Positions 7,122 through 13,904 of a stretch of 19,786 bases of DNA are shown one piece after another. How positions within the stretch are numbered: position 1 is the first letter of the stretch; every line of letters begins with the position of its first letter. The notes under the pieces are model-generated. The model worked only from the letters and a program-made list of their open reading frames with translations. It was not told where the DNA came from and searched no databases. The stretch is from JAIPEK01 sp041685935 (GTDB taxonomy: Bacteria; Desulfobacterota; Desulfobacteria; Desulfobacterales; Desulfobacteraceae): contig JAWLES010000030.1 of assembly GCA_041685935.1 (NCBI GenBank), positions 1 through 19,786 on the forward strand. The letters are read 5' to 3'. Position numbers and translations under genes: made by a program.

Positions 7122-7661
7122 ATGTCTAGAATAGGAAATAAGCCGGTTCAGATACCCGAAAAAGTCGAAATCGATTTTGAAGGTGATCAAATATTAGTAA
7201 AAGGGCCGAAAGGGTCTCTTGACATCAAAAAACACCCGGCGGTTGAAATGAAGGTGGAAGATGGGAACGTGATTGTTTCCACGGATACCAGTGACCGTAA
7301 AAAGGTCGCTCTGCAGGGACTTTTCAGGGCGCTTGTGGCAAATATGGTCACCGGGGTCACCACCGGTTATGAAAAGAAACTTCTGCTTGCGGGGATCGGA
7401 TACCGGGCTGAAGCAAAAGGCCGGACTCTCGTATTGAATGTAGGGTACTCCAACCCTGTTGATTTTGCACTTCCCGAGGGAATATCAGCAACCGTCAACA
7501 GCAATACCGAGATCACCCTTTCCGGCATTAATAAAGAGCTTTTAGGTGAAACCGCGGCCAAAATCCGGGATCTGCGGCCCCCTGAACCGTACAAGGGCAA
7601 AGGGATCATGTATGCGGACGAAAGGATTATTAAAAAAGCAGGCAAAACAGCTGGTAAATAA
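7122..7661 (+). CDS. rplF: 50S ribosomal protein L6
   Basis: L6 lies near the factor-binding site by the sarcin-ricin loop. The 179-residue protein shows the duplicated L6 fold: an N-terminal half opening MSRIGNKPVQIPEKVEI, and a C-terminal half ending with the family signature IRDLRPPEPYKGKGIMY. Length and both ends are standard. It begins 16 bases after rpsH with a CAGGAG ribosome-binding site. Confidence 0.98.
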   Translation: MSRIGNKPVQIPEKVEIDFEGDQILVKGPKGSLDIKKHPAVEMKVEDGNVIVSTDTSDRKKVALQGLFRALVANMVTGVTTGYEKKLLLAGIGYRAEAKGRTLVLNVGYSNPVDFALPEGISATVNSNTEITLSGINKELLGETAAKIRDLRPPEPYKGKGIMYADERIIKKAGKTAGK

Positions 7662-7683
7662 AGAGTATTAGGGAATTTGAGCC

Positions 7684-8040
7684 ATGGGAAAAATAGACAG
7701 ACGAGTTTCAAGACTGAAACGTAAAAAACGGATCAGAAAGGCCATCTCGGGCACTCAGGAAAAACCGAGATTAAGTGTTTACAGAAGTGCGAAACATATA
7801 TATGCCCAGATCATAGACGATGACAATCAGACAACCCTGGCTGCGGCTTCCACCGTTGAAAAGGATTTTGAGGCCGAAGGCCGGAAAACTGACAGGGCCA
7901 AAGCCGTTGGAGAGCTGATCGGCAACAGGGCCAAGGATAAGGGCATCAGCAGGGTCGTATTCGACAGAAACGGATATCTCTATCATGGACGCGTAAAAGC
8001 CTTGTCAGAGGGAGCCAGAGAAGGCGGGCTGAATTTCTAA
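7684..8040 (+). CDS. rplR: 50S ribosomal protein L18
   Basis: L18 binds 5S rRNA with L5. The 118-residue protein has the basic N-terminus RVSRLKRKKRIRKAISG, the segment RPLSVYRSxKHIYAQIIDD in recognisable form (PRLSVYRSAKHIYAQ), and the C-terminal FDRNGYLYHGRVKALSEGAR with EGGL. Typical length, and located between rplF and rpsE as usual. Confidence 0.98.
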   Translation: MGKIDRRVSRLKRKKRIRKAISGTQEKPRLSVYRSAKHIYAQIIDDDNQTTLAAASTVEKDFEAEGRKTDRAKAVGELIGNRAKDKGISRVVFDRNGYLYHGRVKALSEGAREGGLNF

Positions 8041-8057
8041 ATTAAGGAGGAGTACTC

Positions 8058-8552
8058 TTGGCAACAAAGCAGATGGAAGAAAATCAGTTGATCGATAGAG
8101 TGGTAAAGATCAATCGGGTCGCCAAAGTTGTAAAGGGCGGCAGAAATTTTAGTTTCAGTGCGCTGGTGGTGGTCGGCGACGGGGAAGGCAGTGTCGGATA
8201 CGGACTTGGAAAAGCCACCGAGGTCCCGGAAGCGATCCGAAAGGGGATGGAAAAGGCGAAGAATTCAATGAGACGGGTATCCATTCTTGACGGTACGCTT
8301 CCATACGAAGTTGTAGGCAGGGCCGGGGCCGGAAGAGTTCTTTTGAAACCGGCATCCCCTGGTACGGGTGTTATTGCCGGCGGCGGTATCCGCGCGGTGC
8401 TGGAGGCTGCAGGCGTTACTGATATTCTAACTAAATGTATAGGAACCCATAATACGCAGAATATTGTAAGGGCCACCATTCAAGGATTACAGTCCCTGGA
8501 AACCAAAGAGCAGGTCGCTAACAGAAGAGGGCTGAGGCCCGAGGACATCTAA
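8058..8552 (+). CDS. rpsE: 30S ribosomal protein S5
   Basis: S5 contributes to the mRNA entry site and decoding fidelity. The 164 residues contain the N-terminal double-stranded-RNA-binding-like domain (RVAKVVKGGRNFSFSALVVV, with GDGEGSVGYGLGKA) and the C-terminal domain (PASPGTGVIAGGGIRAVLE). It uses a TTG start, fixed by AAGGAGG at 8044-8050 (7-base spacing) and the lack of a suitable ATG. The in-frame Met at residue 6 would be further from the ribosome-binding site. Confidence 0.97.
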   Translation: MATKQMEENQLIDRVVKINRVAKVVKGGRNFSFSALVVVGDGEGSVGYGLGKATEVPEAIRKGMEKAKNSMRRVSILDGTLPYEVVGRAGAGRVLLKPASPGTGVIAGGGIRAVLEAAGVTDILTKCIGTHNTQNIVRATIQGLQSLETKEQVANRRGLRPEDI

Positions 8553-8565
8553 CCGGAGAAGAGAT

Positions 8566-8748
8566 ATGGCAGGCAAGCTAAGGATAAAACAGATAAGAAG
8601 CATAATCGGTAGACCTGAAAAACATAAGAGGATCATAAAGGCTTTGGGACTCAAAAAAATGCATATGACGGTTGAGCACGAGGCCAAACCCGAGATTGTC
8701 GGTATGATCCGCAAGGTTCCGCATCTGGTTCAAGTGGAGGAGGTATAG
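8566..8748 (+). CDS. rpmD: 50S ribosomal protein L30
   Basis: L30 is a small large-subunit protein, not present in all bacteria. The 60-residue form has KLRIKQIRSIIGRPEKHKR, then ALGLKKMHMTVEHE, and ends in RKVPHLVQVEE, all typical. Its 3' end supplies a GGAGGAGG ribosome-binding site for rplO, which starts one base after its stop. Confidence 0.97.
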   Translation: MAGKLRIKQIRSIIGRPEKHKRIIKALGLKKMHMTVEHEAKPEIVGMIRKVPHLVQVEEV

Positions 8749-8749
8749 A

Positions 8750-9196
8750 ATGAAACTGCATGAACTGGCACCTGCTGAAAACAGCAGAAAAAACAGGAAA
8801 AGAATTGGGCGCGGTCAGGGCTCAGGCATGGGCGGTACTTCCACAAGGGGGCATAAAGGACACAACTCAAGATCCGGCGGCGGAGTAAGACCCGGCTTTG
8901 AGGGCGGCCAGATGCCGATTCACAGAAGGCTTCCCAAACGGGGATTCACCAATATTTTTAAAACAAAGGTTTCAGTGGTTAACGTATGTGATCTGGAAAG
9001 GTTTAAATCAGGCGATACTGTTGACCTGGAAGCACTTAAGGAAAAGGGTATGGTGAAAAACCGGTTTGACGCCGTTAAAATACTAGGAGACGGTGATATT
9101 TCCACGGCGCTTACCGTGAAGGACTGCCTTGTCAGCAAGAGTGCCAAGGAGAAGATAGAATCAGCCGGCGGAAGTGTAGAATCAGTAGAATCGTAA
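8750..9196 (+). CDS. rplO: 50S ribosomal protein L15
   Basis: L15 is a late-assembly large-subunit protein with a long basic N-terminal extension. The 148 residues include MKLHELAPAENSRKNRKR, the glycine-rich GRGQGSGMGGTSTRGHKG and the PGFEGGQMPIHRRLPKRGF signature. One base separates it from rpmD, and its strong ribosome-binding site lies inside the rpmD coding end, so the two are probably translationally coupled. Confidence 0.98.
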   Translation: MKLHELAPAENSRKNRKRIGRGQGSGMGGTSTRGHKGHNSRSGGGVRPGFEGGQMPIHRRLPKRGFTNIFKTKVSVVNVCDLERFKSGDTVDLEALKEKGMVKNRFDAVKILGDGDISTALTVKDCLVSKSAKEKIESAGGSVESVES

Positions 9197-9242
9197 GATT
9201 CCGTGAAAAACTCAATCAAAATATTTAGGTGTGCGGCAACAT

Positions 9243-10547
9243 ATGATGAATAAAAGCTACCAGAATATACTAAAGCAACCCGAGCTTAAGAAAAAAATTT
9301 TGATCACGCTGGCGCTACTTTTCGTTTACAGGCTCGGCGTTCACGTGCCCACTCCCGGTATTGATACCGATGCTCTGGCGCAGTTTTTCAACAATGCCTC
9401 AGGCACCCTGTTTTCAATGTTCGATATGTTTTCCGGTGGTGCCCTGACCAGGCTGTCCATTTTTGCCCTTGGAATCATGCCGTATATCAGTGCATCAATT
9501 ATAATCGAATTGATGACCGTTGTGGTTCCCCATCTTGAGCAGCTCAAGAAGGAAGGCGAGGCAGGCAGAAAGAAAAAGACCCAGTATGTACGATACGGAA
9601 CCGTACTTCTCAGCGTTATCCAGGGGTTCGGTATCAGCGTCGGACTGGAGAGCATGACCTCACCTGCCGGGGCTCCCATTGTCATGTATCCGGGCTGGGG
9701 CTTCAGGCTGCTCACGGTGATAACCCTGACTGCCGGTACCGCTTTTATCATGTGGCTTGGAGAGCAGATCACTGAAAGGGGAATAGGCAACGGCATATCC
9801 CTTATCATATTTGCCGGAATCGTTGCCAATATGCCCGCTGCAATCGGAAATACCCTGAGACTGTTTTCCACGGGTGAAATGAACATTTTTTCCCTGATTG
9901 TGCTCGGGGTGCTGATGGTCGGTGTCATAGCCTTTATCGTATACATGGAACAGGCCCAGCGGCGCATACCCGTTCATTATGCAAAAAGGGTGGTCGGACG
10001 GAAAATGTACGGTGGACAGAGCTCCCACCTGCCGTTGAAAGTAAATACCGCAGGGGTGATTCCTCCGATATTCGCATCATCCATCATTATGTTCCCGACC
10101 ACCCTGGCCCAGTTTATTGATATGCCGATAATGAAGAGTTTCGCCACGCTGCTCAGCCCTGGCACAATCCTTTATTATCTGGTATATATAGGATTTATCA
10201 TATTTTTCTGCTTCTTTTATACGGCGATACAGTTCAACCCGGAAGACGTGGCGGAGAACATGAAGAAGAACGGTGGATATATACCCGGTATCAGACCGGG
10301 AAAAAGGACTGCCGAATATATAGACAAAGTGTTGACGCGGATTACACTGGGGGGAGCTCTCTACGTATCCGCCGTATGTGTACTGCCGACAATGTTGATG
10401 ACCAAATTCGACGTTCCCTTTTACTTTGGAGGCACAGCGTTGCTGATTGTTGTCGGCGTGTCCATCGATACGGTGTCACAGATTGAGTCCCATCTGATGA
10501 TGAGCAATTATGACGGATTCCTTGGCAGATCAGGCAAGGGGAAATAA
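9243..10547 (+). CDS. secY: Protein translocase subunit SecY
   Basis: SecY is the channel of the Sec translocon in the inner membrane, working with SecE, SecG and SecA. The chosen start gives 434 residues, the normal length, with about ten hydrophobic membrane segments. Early signatures include LLFVYRLGVHVPTPGID, the plug-region FSGGALTRLSIFALGIMPYI, and GNGISLIIFAGI. The C-terminal cytosolic loop has GGYIPGIRPGKRTAEYI. The start is uncertain: a GTG at 9231 and ATGs at 9243 and 9246 are in frame. The ATG pair gives the usual MMNKSYQNILKQPELKKK-type N-terminus, and AGGTG at 9227-9231 can only serve these. Confidence 0.96.
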   Translation: MMNKSYQNILKQPELKKKILITLALLFVYRLGVHVPTPGIDTDALAQFFNNASGTLFSMFDMFSGGALTRLSIFALGIMPYISASIIIELMTVVVPHLEQLKKEGEAGRKKKTQYVRYGTVLLSVIQGFGISVGLESMTSPAGAPIVMYPGWGFRLLTVITLTAGTAFIMWLGEQITERGIGNGISLIIFAGIVANMPAAIGNTLRLFSTGEMNIFSLIVLGVLMVGVIAFIVYMEQAQRRIPVHYAKRVVGRKMYGGQSSHLPLKVNTAGVIPPIFASSIIMFPTTLAQFIDMPIMKSFATLLSPGTILYYLVYIGFIIFFCFFYTAIQFNPEDVAENMKKNGGYIPGIRPGKRTAEYIDKVLTRITLGGALYVSAVCVLPTMLMTKFDVPFYFGGTALLIVVGVSIDTVSQIESHLMMSNYDGFLGRSGKGK

Positions 10548-10592
10548 AATTTGGACATAACTTATACAGGGTAACGGGAGAAATTTTACGTT

Positions 10593-10811
10593 ATGGCAAA
10601 AGAAGAGCCGATCAAGGTGGAAGGAACAGTTCTGGAAACACTTCCGAACGCCATGTTCAAAGTTGAACTGGAAAACGGGCATGTGCTTACTGCTCACATT
10701 TCAGGTAAGATGAGGATGCACTTTATTAAAATATTGCCTGGGGATAAAGTTACGGTCGAACTTTCTCCTTATGATTTGGATAGAGGCAGAATTACTTACA
10801 GATACAAATAG
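10593..10811 (+). CDS. infA: Translation initiation factor IF-1
   Basis: IF-1 occupies the A site during initiation. It has the exact family length of 72 residues, a single OB fold, and diagnostic stretches VEGTVLETLPNAMFKVEL, HISGKMRMHFIKILPGDKV and the C-terminal YDLDRGRITYRYK. It follows secY by 45 bases; adk and map, often found here, are missing. The ribosome-binding site GGGAG lies rather far (about 12 bases) from the ATG. Confidence 0.98.
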   Translation: MAKEEPIKVEGTVLETLPNAMFKVELENGHVLTAHISGKMRMHFIKILPGDKVTVELSPYDLDRGRITYRYK

Positions 10812-10829
10812 GTTAGGAGATTACAACCC

Positions 10830-10943
10830 ATGAAGGTAAGGGCATCAGTAAAAAAAATATGCAGAAACTGCAAAGTAATCAAAAGACGCGGTATAGTCAG
10901 AGTGATATGTATTAACAAACGCCACAATCAGAGGCAGGGATAG
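10830..10943 (+). CDS. rpmJ: 50S ribosomal protein L36, zinc-binding form
   Basis: This 37-codon gene encodes MKVRASVKKICRNCKVIKRR followed by GIVRVICINKRHNQRQG, the complete L36. The zinc ligands C11, C14, C27 and H32 are all present, so this is the zinc-containing form. An AGGAG at 10815-10819 precedes the ATG. It ends 9 bases before rpsM. I translated it directly from the sequence because it is very short. Confidence 0.97.
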   Translation: MKVRASVKKICRNCKVIKRRGIVRVICINKRHNQRQG

Positions 10944-10952
10944 GGGGTTAAA

Positions 10953-11321
10953 TTGGCAAGAATCGCAGGAGTTGATTTACCAAGAGGAAAACACGCCGAT
11001 ATTGCTTTGACCTATATACACGGGATAGGAAAGAGCACTGCCAGGCAGATCCTGGCTGAAAGCGGCATAGAGGCTACCGTAAAAGCGGATGAGCTTTCTG
11101 AAGAGCAGATTAACACGATCAGAAACTATATAGACAATCACTATAAAGTTGAAGGCGAGTTGAGATCTGAAGTTTCAATGAACATTAAAAGATTGATGGA
11201 CCTTGGATGTTACAGGGGACTGAGACATCGCAGAGGACTTCCTTGCCACGGACAGAGGACCAGTACCAATGCAAGAACAAGAAAAGGTCCCAAAAGAGCG
11301 GCTGTCAAGAAGAAAAAGTAG
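10953..11321 (+). CDS. rpsM: 30S ribosomal protein S13
   Basis: S13 is a head protein that contacts the P-site tRNA and forms bridges with L5. The 122 residues include MARIAGVDLPRGKHADIALT, the helix-hairpin-helix segment YIHGIGKSTARQIL, and the C-terminal GQRTSTNARTRKGPKR. It uses a TTG start behind a G-run (10943-10947) rather than a standard AGGAGG. Thirteen of its 14 arginines use AGA or AGG. The E. coli S4-binding pseudoknot site upstream of rpsM has no space here, because rpmJ ends 9 bases away. Confidence 0.97.
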   Translation: MARIAGVDLPRGKHADIALTYIHGIGKSTARQILAESGIEATVKADELSEEQINTIRNYIDNHYKVEGELRSEVSMNIKRLMDLGCYRGLRHRRGLPCHGQRTSTNARTRKGPKRAAVKKKK

Positions 11322-11347
11322 TTAACCTAAAAAGGGCAAGATGATCA

Positions 11348-11749
11348 ATGGTTAAAAAAACAAAAAAAGGCACTCACACCAAAGCTAAAAAAGCTAAAAA
11401 GAATATTTCCACTGGAATAGTGCATATTCAGTCCACATTTAACAATACGGTTGTCACCATAACGGATGAAAACGGGAATACGCTTTCATGGTCGAGTTCG
11501 GGAATGCACGGATTTAAAGGCTCCCGGAAAAGCACGCCGTTTGCCGCCAAAATCGTGGCAGAAGATGCCGGACACAAGGCCCAGGAGCATGGAGTTAAAA
11601 ACGTTGGTGTATATGTAAAAGGGCCCGGCCCCGGCAGGGAGTCGGCTTTGAGGGCTTTGCACGCCATTGGGTTCAATATCTCTCTGATCAAGGACGTAAC
11701 CCCGGTGCCGCATAATGGATGCCGTCCGCCGAAAAGAAGAAGAGTATAA
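11348..11749 (+). CDS. rpsK: 30S ribosomal protein S11
   Basis: S11 is a platform protein near the mRNA exit and E site. The 133-residue protein has a lysine-rich N-terminus, then GIVHIQSTFNNTVVTITD, KSTPFAAKIVAEDAG, and the C-terminal DVTPVPHNGCRPPKRRRV. The Asn-Gly of HNGCRPPK is the site that forms isoaspartate in E. coli S11. It begins 26 bases after rpsM with weak ribosome-binding bases (GGGCAAGA). Confidence 0.98.
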   Translation: MVKKTKKGTHTKAKKAKKNISTGIVHIQSTFNNTVVTITDENGNTLSWSSSGMHGFKGSRKSTPFAAKIVAEDAGHKAQEHGVKNVGVYVKGPGPGRESALRALHAIGFNISLIKDVTPVPHNGCRPPKRRRV

Positions 11750-11777
11750 GCTTACAAGTTGATAAAGGAGGAACACG

Positions 11778-12404
11778 TTGTCACGTTATAGAGGATCAGT
11801 TTGCCGTCTGTGCAGACGTGAAAATATGAAGCTTTTCCTGAAAGGTGATCGTTGCTTTTCAGATAAATGCAGTTTTGACCGCAGAGGATACCCGCCCGGA
11901 GAACACGGCCAGAAAAGAGGTAAAATATCGGATTACGGGACGCAGCTGAGGGAAAAACAGAAGGTCAGGCGTATTTACGGAGTTTCTGAACAGCAGTTCC
12001 GTATATTCTTTAAAGAGGCTGACAGGCAGAAGGGCGTTACCGGTAACAACCTTCTTAACCTCCTTGAAAGAAGACTGGACAATGTTGTTTTCAGGATGGG
12101 ATTTGTCAATTCCAGAAACCAGGGCCGGCATTTTGTACGGCATAACCATTTTACGGTGAACGGTAAAAAGGCCAACTCGCCATCGTTGCTGATTAAAAAG
12201 GGAGATGTGGTGGAGTTAAAGGAAAAGAGCAGAAATATCCAGGCCATATCAGATTCCCTTGAAGCAGTTGTAAGGCGCGGTATGCCCCAGTGGATACAGC
12301 TGGACAAGGATAGTTTCCAAGGTGTGATCACCGGCATGCCCGCGCGGGAAGATATTACTCTGCCCATCCAGGAACAGCTCATTGTAGAGCTTTACTCAAA
12401 GTAA
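11778..12404 (+). CDS. rpsD: 30S ribosomal protein S4, zinc-binding form
   Basis: S4 is a primary 16S rRNA-binding protein and part of the mRNA entry helicase. The 208 residues open with CRLCRRENMKLFLKGDRCF, and the cysteines C9, C12, C26 and C31 form a CX2C-X13-CX4C zinc site, the C+ type of S4. The S4 RNA-binding domain is in the middle (LERRLDNVVFRMGFVNSRN with HFVRHNHFTVNGKKANSPS). The TTG start is set by AAAGGAGG at 11764-11771, six bases upstream. Location before rpoA is standard for the alpha operon. Confidence 0.97.
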   Translation: MSRYRGSVCRLCRRENMKLFLKGDRCFSDKCSFDRRGYPPGEHGQKRGKISDYGTQLREKQKVRRIYGVSEQQFRIFFKEADRQKGVTGNNLLNLLERRLDNVVFRMGFVNSRNQGRHFVRHNHFTVNGKKANSPSLLIKKGDVVELKEKSRNIQAISDSLEAVVRRGMPQWIQLDKDSFQGVITGMPAREDITLPIQEQLIVELYSK

Positions 12405-12450
12405 TCAGTATGTACAGGGTTTCGAAATATATAATCATCAGGAGAGTTAA

Positions 12451-13473
12451 ATGTCATCTGACAAACTTGTATACATGAACTGGCGGGAGATGATCAAGCC
12501 GGAAAAACTGGATGTAACCACCACATCCACCTACGGCAAATTTGTTTGCGAACCGCTTGAAAGGGGATTCGGTATTACCATAGGAAATTCCCTGAGGCGG
12601 ATCATCCTTTCGTCCTTATATGGAGCGGCGATCGTCTCGGTAAAATTCGAGGATGCACTTCATGAGTACAGCGTGATTTCTGATGTCAGAGAGGATGTTT
12701 CGGAAATTATCCTTAATTTGAAGGAATTGAATTTAAAAACCGACGTGGCCGAAGACTGCCGCCTGAAAATAAACGCATCCGGTAACAGGGTTGTAACCGG
12801 TGCTGATGTGGTAAGTGAAGACGGTAGAGTCGAAGTTCTTAATCCCGAGCAGCATATAGCAACCATTGGAAAGAACGGCAAGCTGAACATAACCATGACT
12901 GTACGAACCGGGAAGGGATATGCTCTTGCGTCTGCCAATCGGGACGATGACGCACCGATCGGAACCATTCCGGTTGACAGTGTATTTTCACCCATCAAGC
13001 GTGTTAAATATGTGGTGGGTACTTCCAGGGTGGGCCAGAAGACAGACTATGACAAGCTTACCCTTGAAGTCTGGACCAAAGGCAGCGTGAGCCCTGACGA
13101 TGCCGTAGCATTTGCCGCCAAGATTCTCAAAGAGCAGATGAATCCGTTTATCAATTTTGACGAAGATATTGAACCGGACAGTGACAGTGAGGACCGGAAA
13201 GACGAACCCAGAGAGTTCAACGACAATCTTTACAGAAGCATTGACGAGCTTGAATTTTCAGTGAGGAGTTCCAACTGCCTCAAAAACGCGCAGATTTACA
13301 AGATCTATCAGCTCGTACAGAAAACTGATCAGGAAATGCTGAAGACAAAGAACTTCGGACGCAAGTCCTTGAACGAAATCAAGGAAGTCCTCGCGTCAAT
13401 GGACCTTTCACTGGGTATGGATCTTGAAGGGTTCGAGCCTCCAGAAGAAGATATTACCGATAAAGGAGAATAG
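12451..13473 (+). CDS. rpoA: DNA-directed RNA polymerase alpha subunit
   Basis: The alpha subunit nucleates RNA polymerase assembly and contacts promoters and activators. The 340-residue protein has the N-terminal dimerisation domain (FVCEPLERGFGITIGNSLRR, IILSSLYGAA), an acidic linker around residues 235-260 (DEDIEPDSDSEDRKDE), and the C-terminal domain. The CTD carries FSVRSSNCLKNAQI, which includes the Arg equivalent to E. coli R265 used for UP-element binding, and GRKSLNEIKEVLASMDLSLGM. A CAGGAG ribosome-binding site precedes the ATG. Length is a little longer than the 329 of E. coli because of the linker and tail. Confidence 0.98.
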   Translation: MSSDKLVYMNWREMIKPEKLDVTTTSTYGKFVCEPLERGFGITIGNSLRRIILSSLYGAAIVSVKFEDALHEYSVISDVREDVSEIILNLKELNLKTDVAEDCRLKINASGNRVVTGADVVSEDGRVEVLNPEQHIATIGKNGKLNITMTVRTGKGYALASANRDDDAPIGTIPVDSVFSPIKRVKYVVGTSRVGQKTDYDKLTLEVWTKGSVSPDDAVAFAAKILKEQMNPFINFDEDIEPDSDSEDRKDEPREFNDNLYRSIDELEFSVRSSNCLKNAQIYKIYQLVQKTDQEMLKTKNFGRKSLNEIKEVLASMDLSLGMDLEGFEPPEEDITDKGE

Positions 13474-13478
13474 TTTCC

Positions 13479-13838
13479 ATGAGACACAGAAAATCCGGCG
13501 TAAAGCTCAACAGAACTTCAAGCCACAGAAAGGCCATGTTTAGAAACATGGTCACGTCTCTGTTCAAGTACGGAAGAATCAAGACCACCGAAGCCAAGGC
13601 TAAAGAGCTTAGAAAACTTGCCGATAAAATGGTCACGCTGGCCAAAAGACAGGACCTGCACGCAAGAAGACAGGCCCTTGCAGTTATAAACGAAAAAGGT
13701 GTTGTTCATAAACTTTTCAATGACGTATCCGAGGATAAGTTTGCTTCCAGGCAAAGCGGGTATACCAGAATCGTGAAGCTTGGACCGAGAAAAGGGGACG
13801 CGGCTCCCATGACAATGATCGAACTGCTTGATGATTGA
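13479..13838 (+). CDS. rplQ: 50S ribosomal protein L17
   Basis: L17 sits near the exit tunnel. The 119-residue bacterial form opens MRHRKSGVKLNRTSSHRKAM and contains VTSLFKYGRIKTTEAKAKEL and the C-terminal SGYTRIVKLGPRKGDAAPM. It begins five bases after rpoA, with AAAGGAG inside the rpoA end as ribosome-binding site. All 13 arginine codons are AGA or AGG. It is the last gene of the cluster. Confidence 0.98.
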   Translation: MRHRKSGVKLNRTSSHRKAMFRNMVTSLFKYGRIKTTEAKAKELRKLADKMVTLAKRQDLHARRQALAVINEKGVVHKLFNDVSEDKFASRQSGYTRIVKLGPRKGDAAPMTMIELLDD

Positions 13839-13871
13839 GCCTTAAAAGCGGCACTGAAATGAAAGCGGCAT

Positions 13872-13904
13872 ACGTCCCGGCTGGACAGAGTTCAGTCGGG
13901 ACGT
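13872..13904 (+). terminator. Likely terminator after rplQ
   Basis: ACGTCCCGGCTG (13872-13883) pairs with CAGTCGGGACGT (13893-13904), a 12-bp stem with one G-U pair around a 9-base loop, followed by TGTTCTTTCC, which is moderately T-rich. It lies 33 bases after the rplQ stop. The right arm overlaps the last codons of the convergent GGDEF gene, which ends at 13892, so it may also affect transcripts from that side. Confidence 0.72.

Noticed and set aside
12430..12435. Perfect TATAAT before rpoA, a possible internal promoter
   Set aside because: No reasonable -35 element at 16-18 bases upstream and no extended -10 TG; the region is simply A/T-rich between rpsD and rpoA.
13845..13870. Two direct copies of AAAGCGGCA after rplQ
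   Set aside because: Only nine bases, two copies, no further pattern; too weak to call a regulatory or mobile element repeat.
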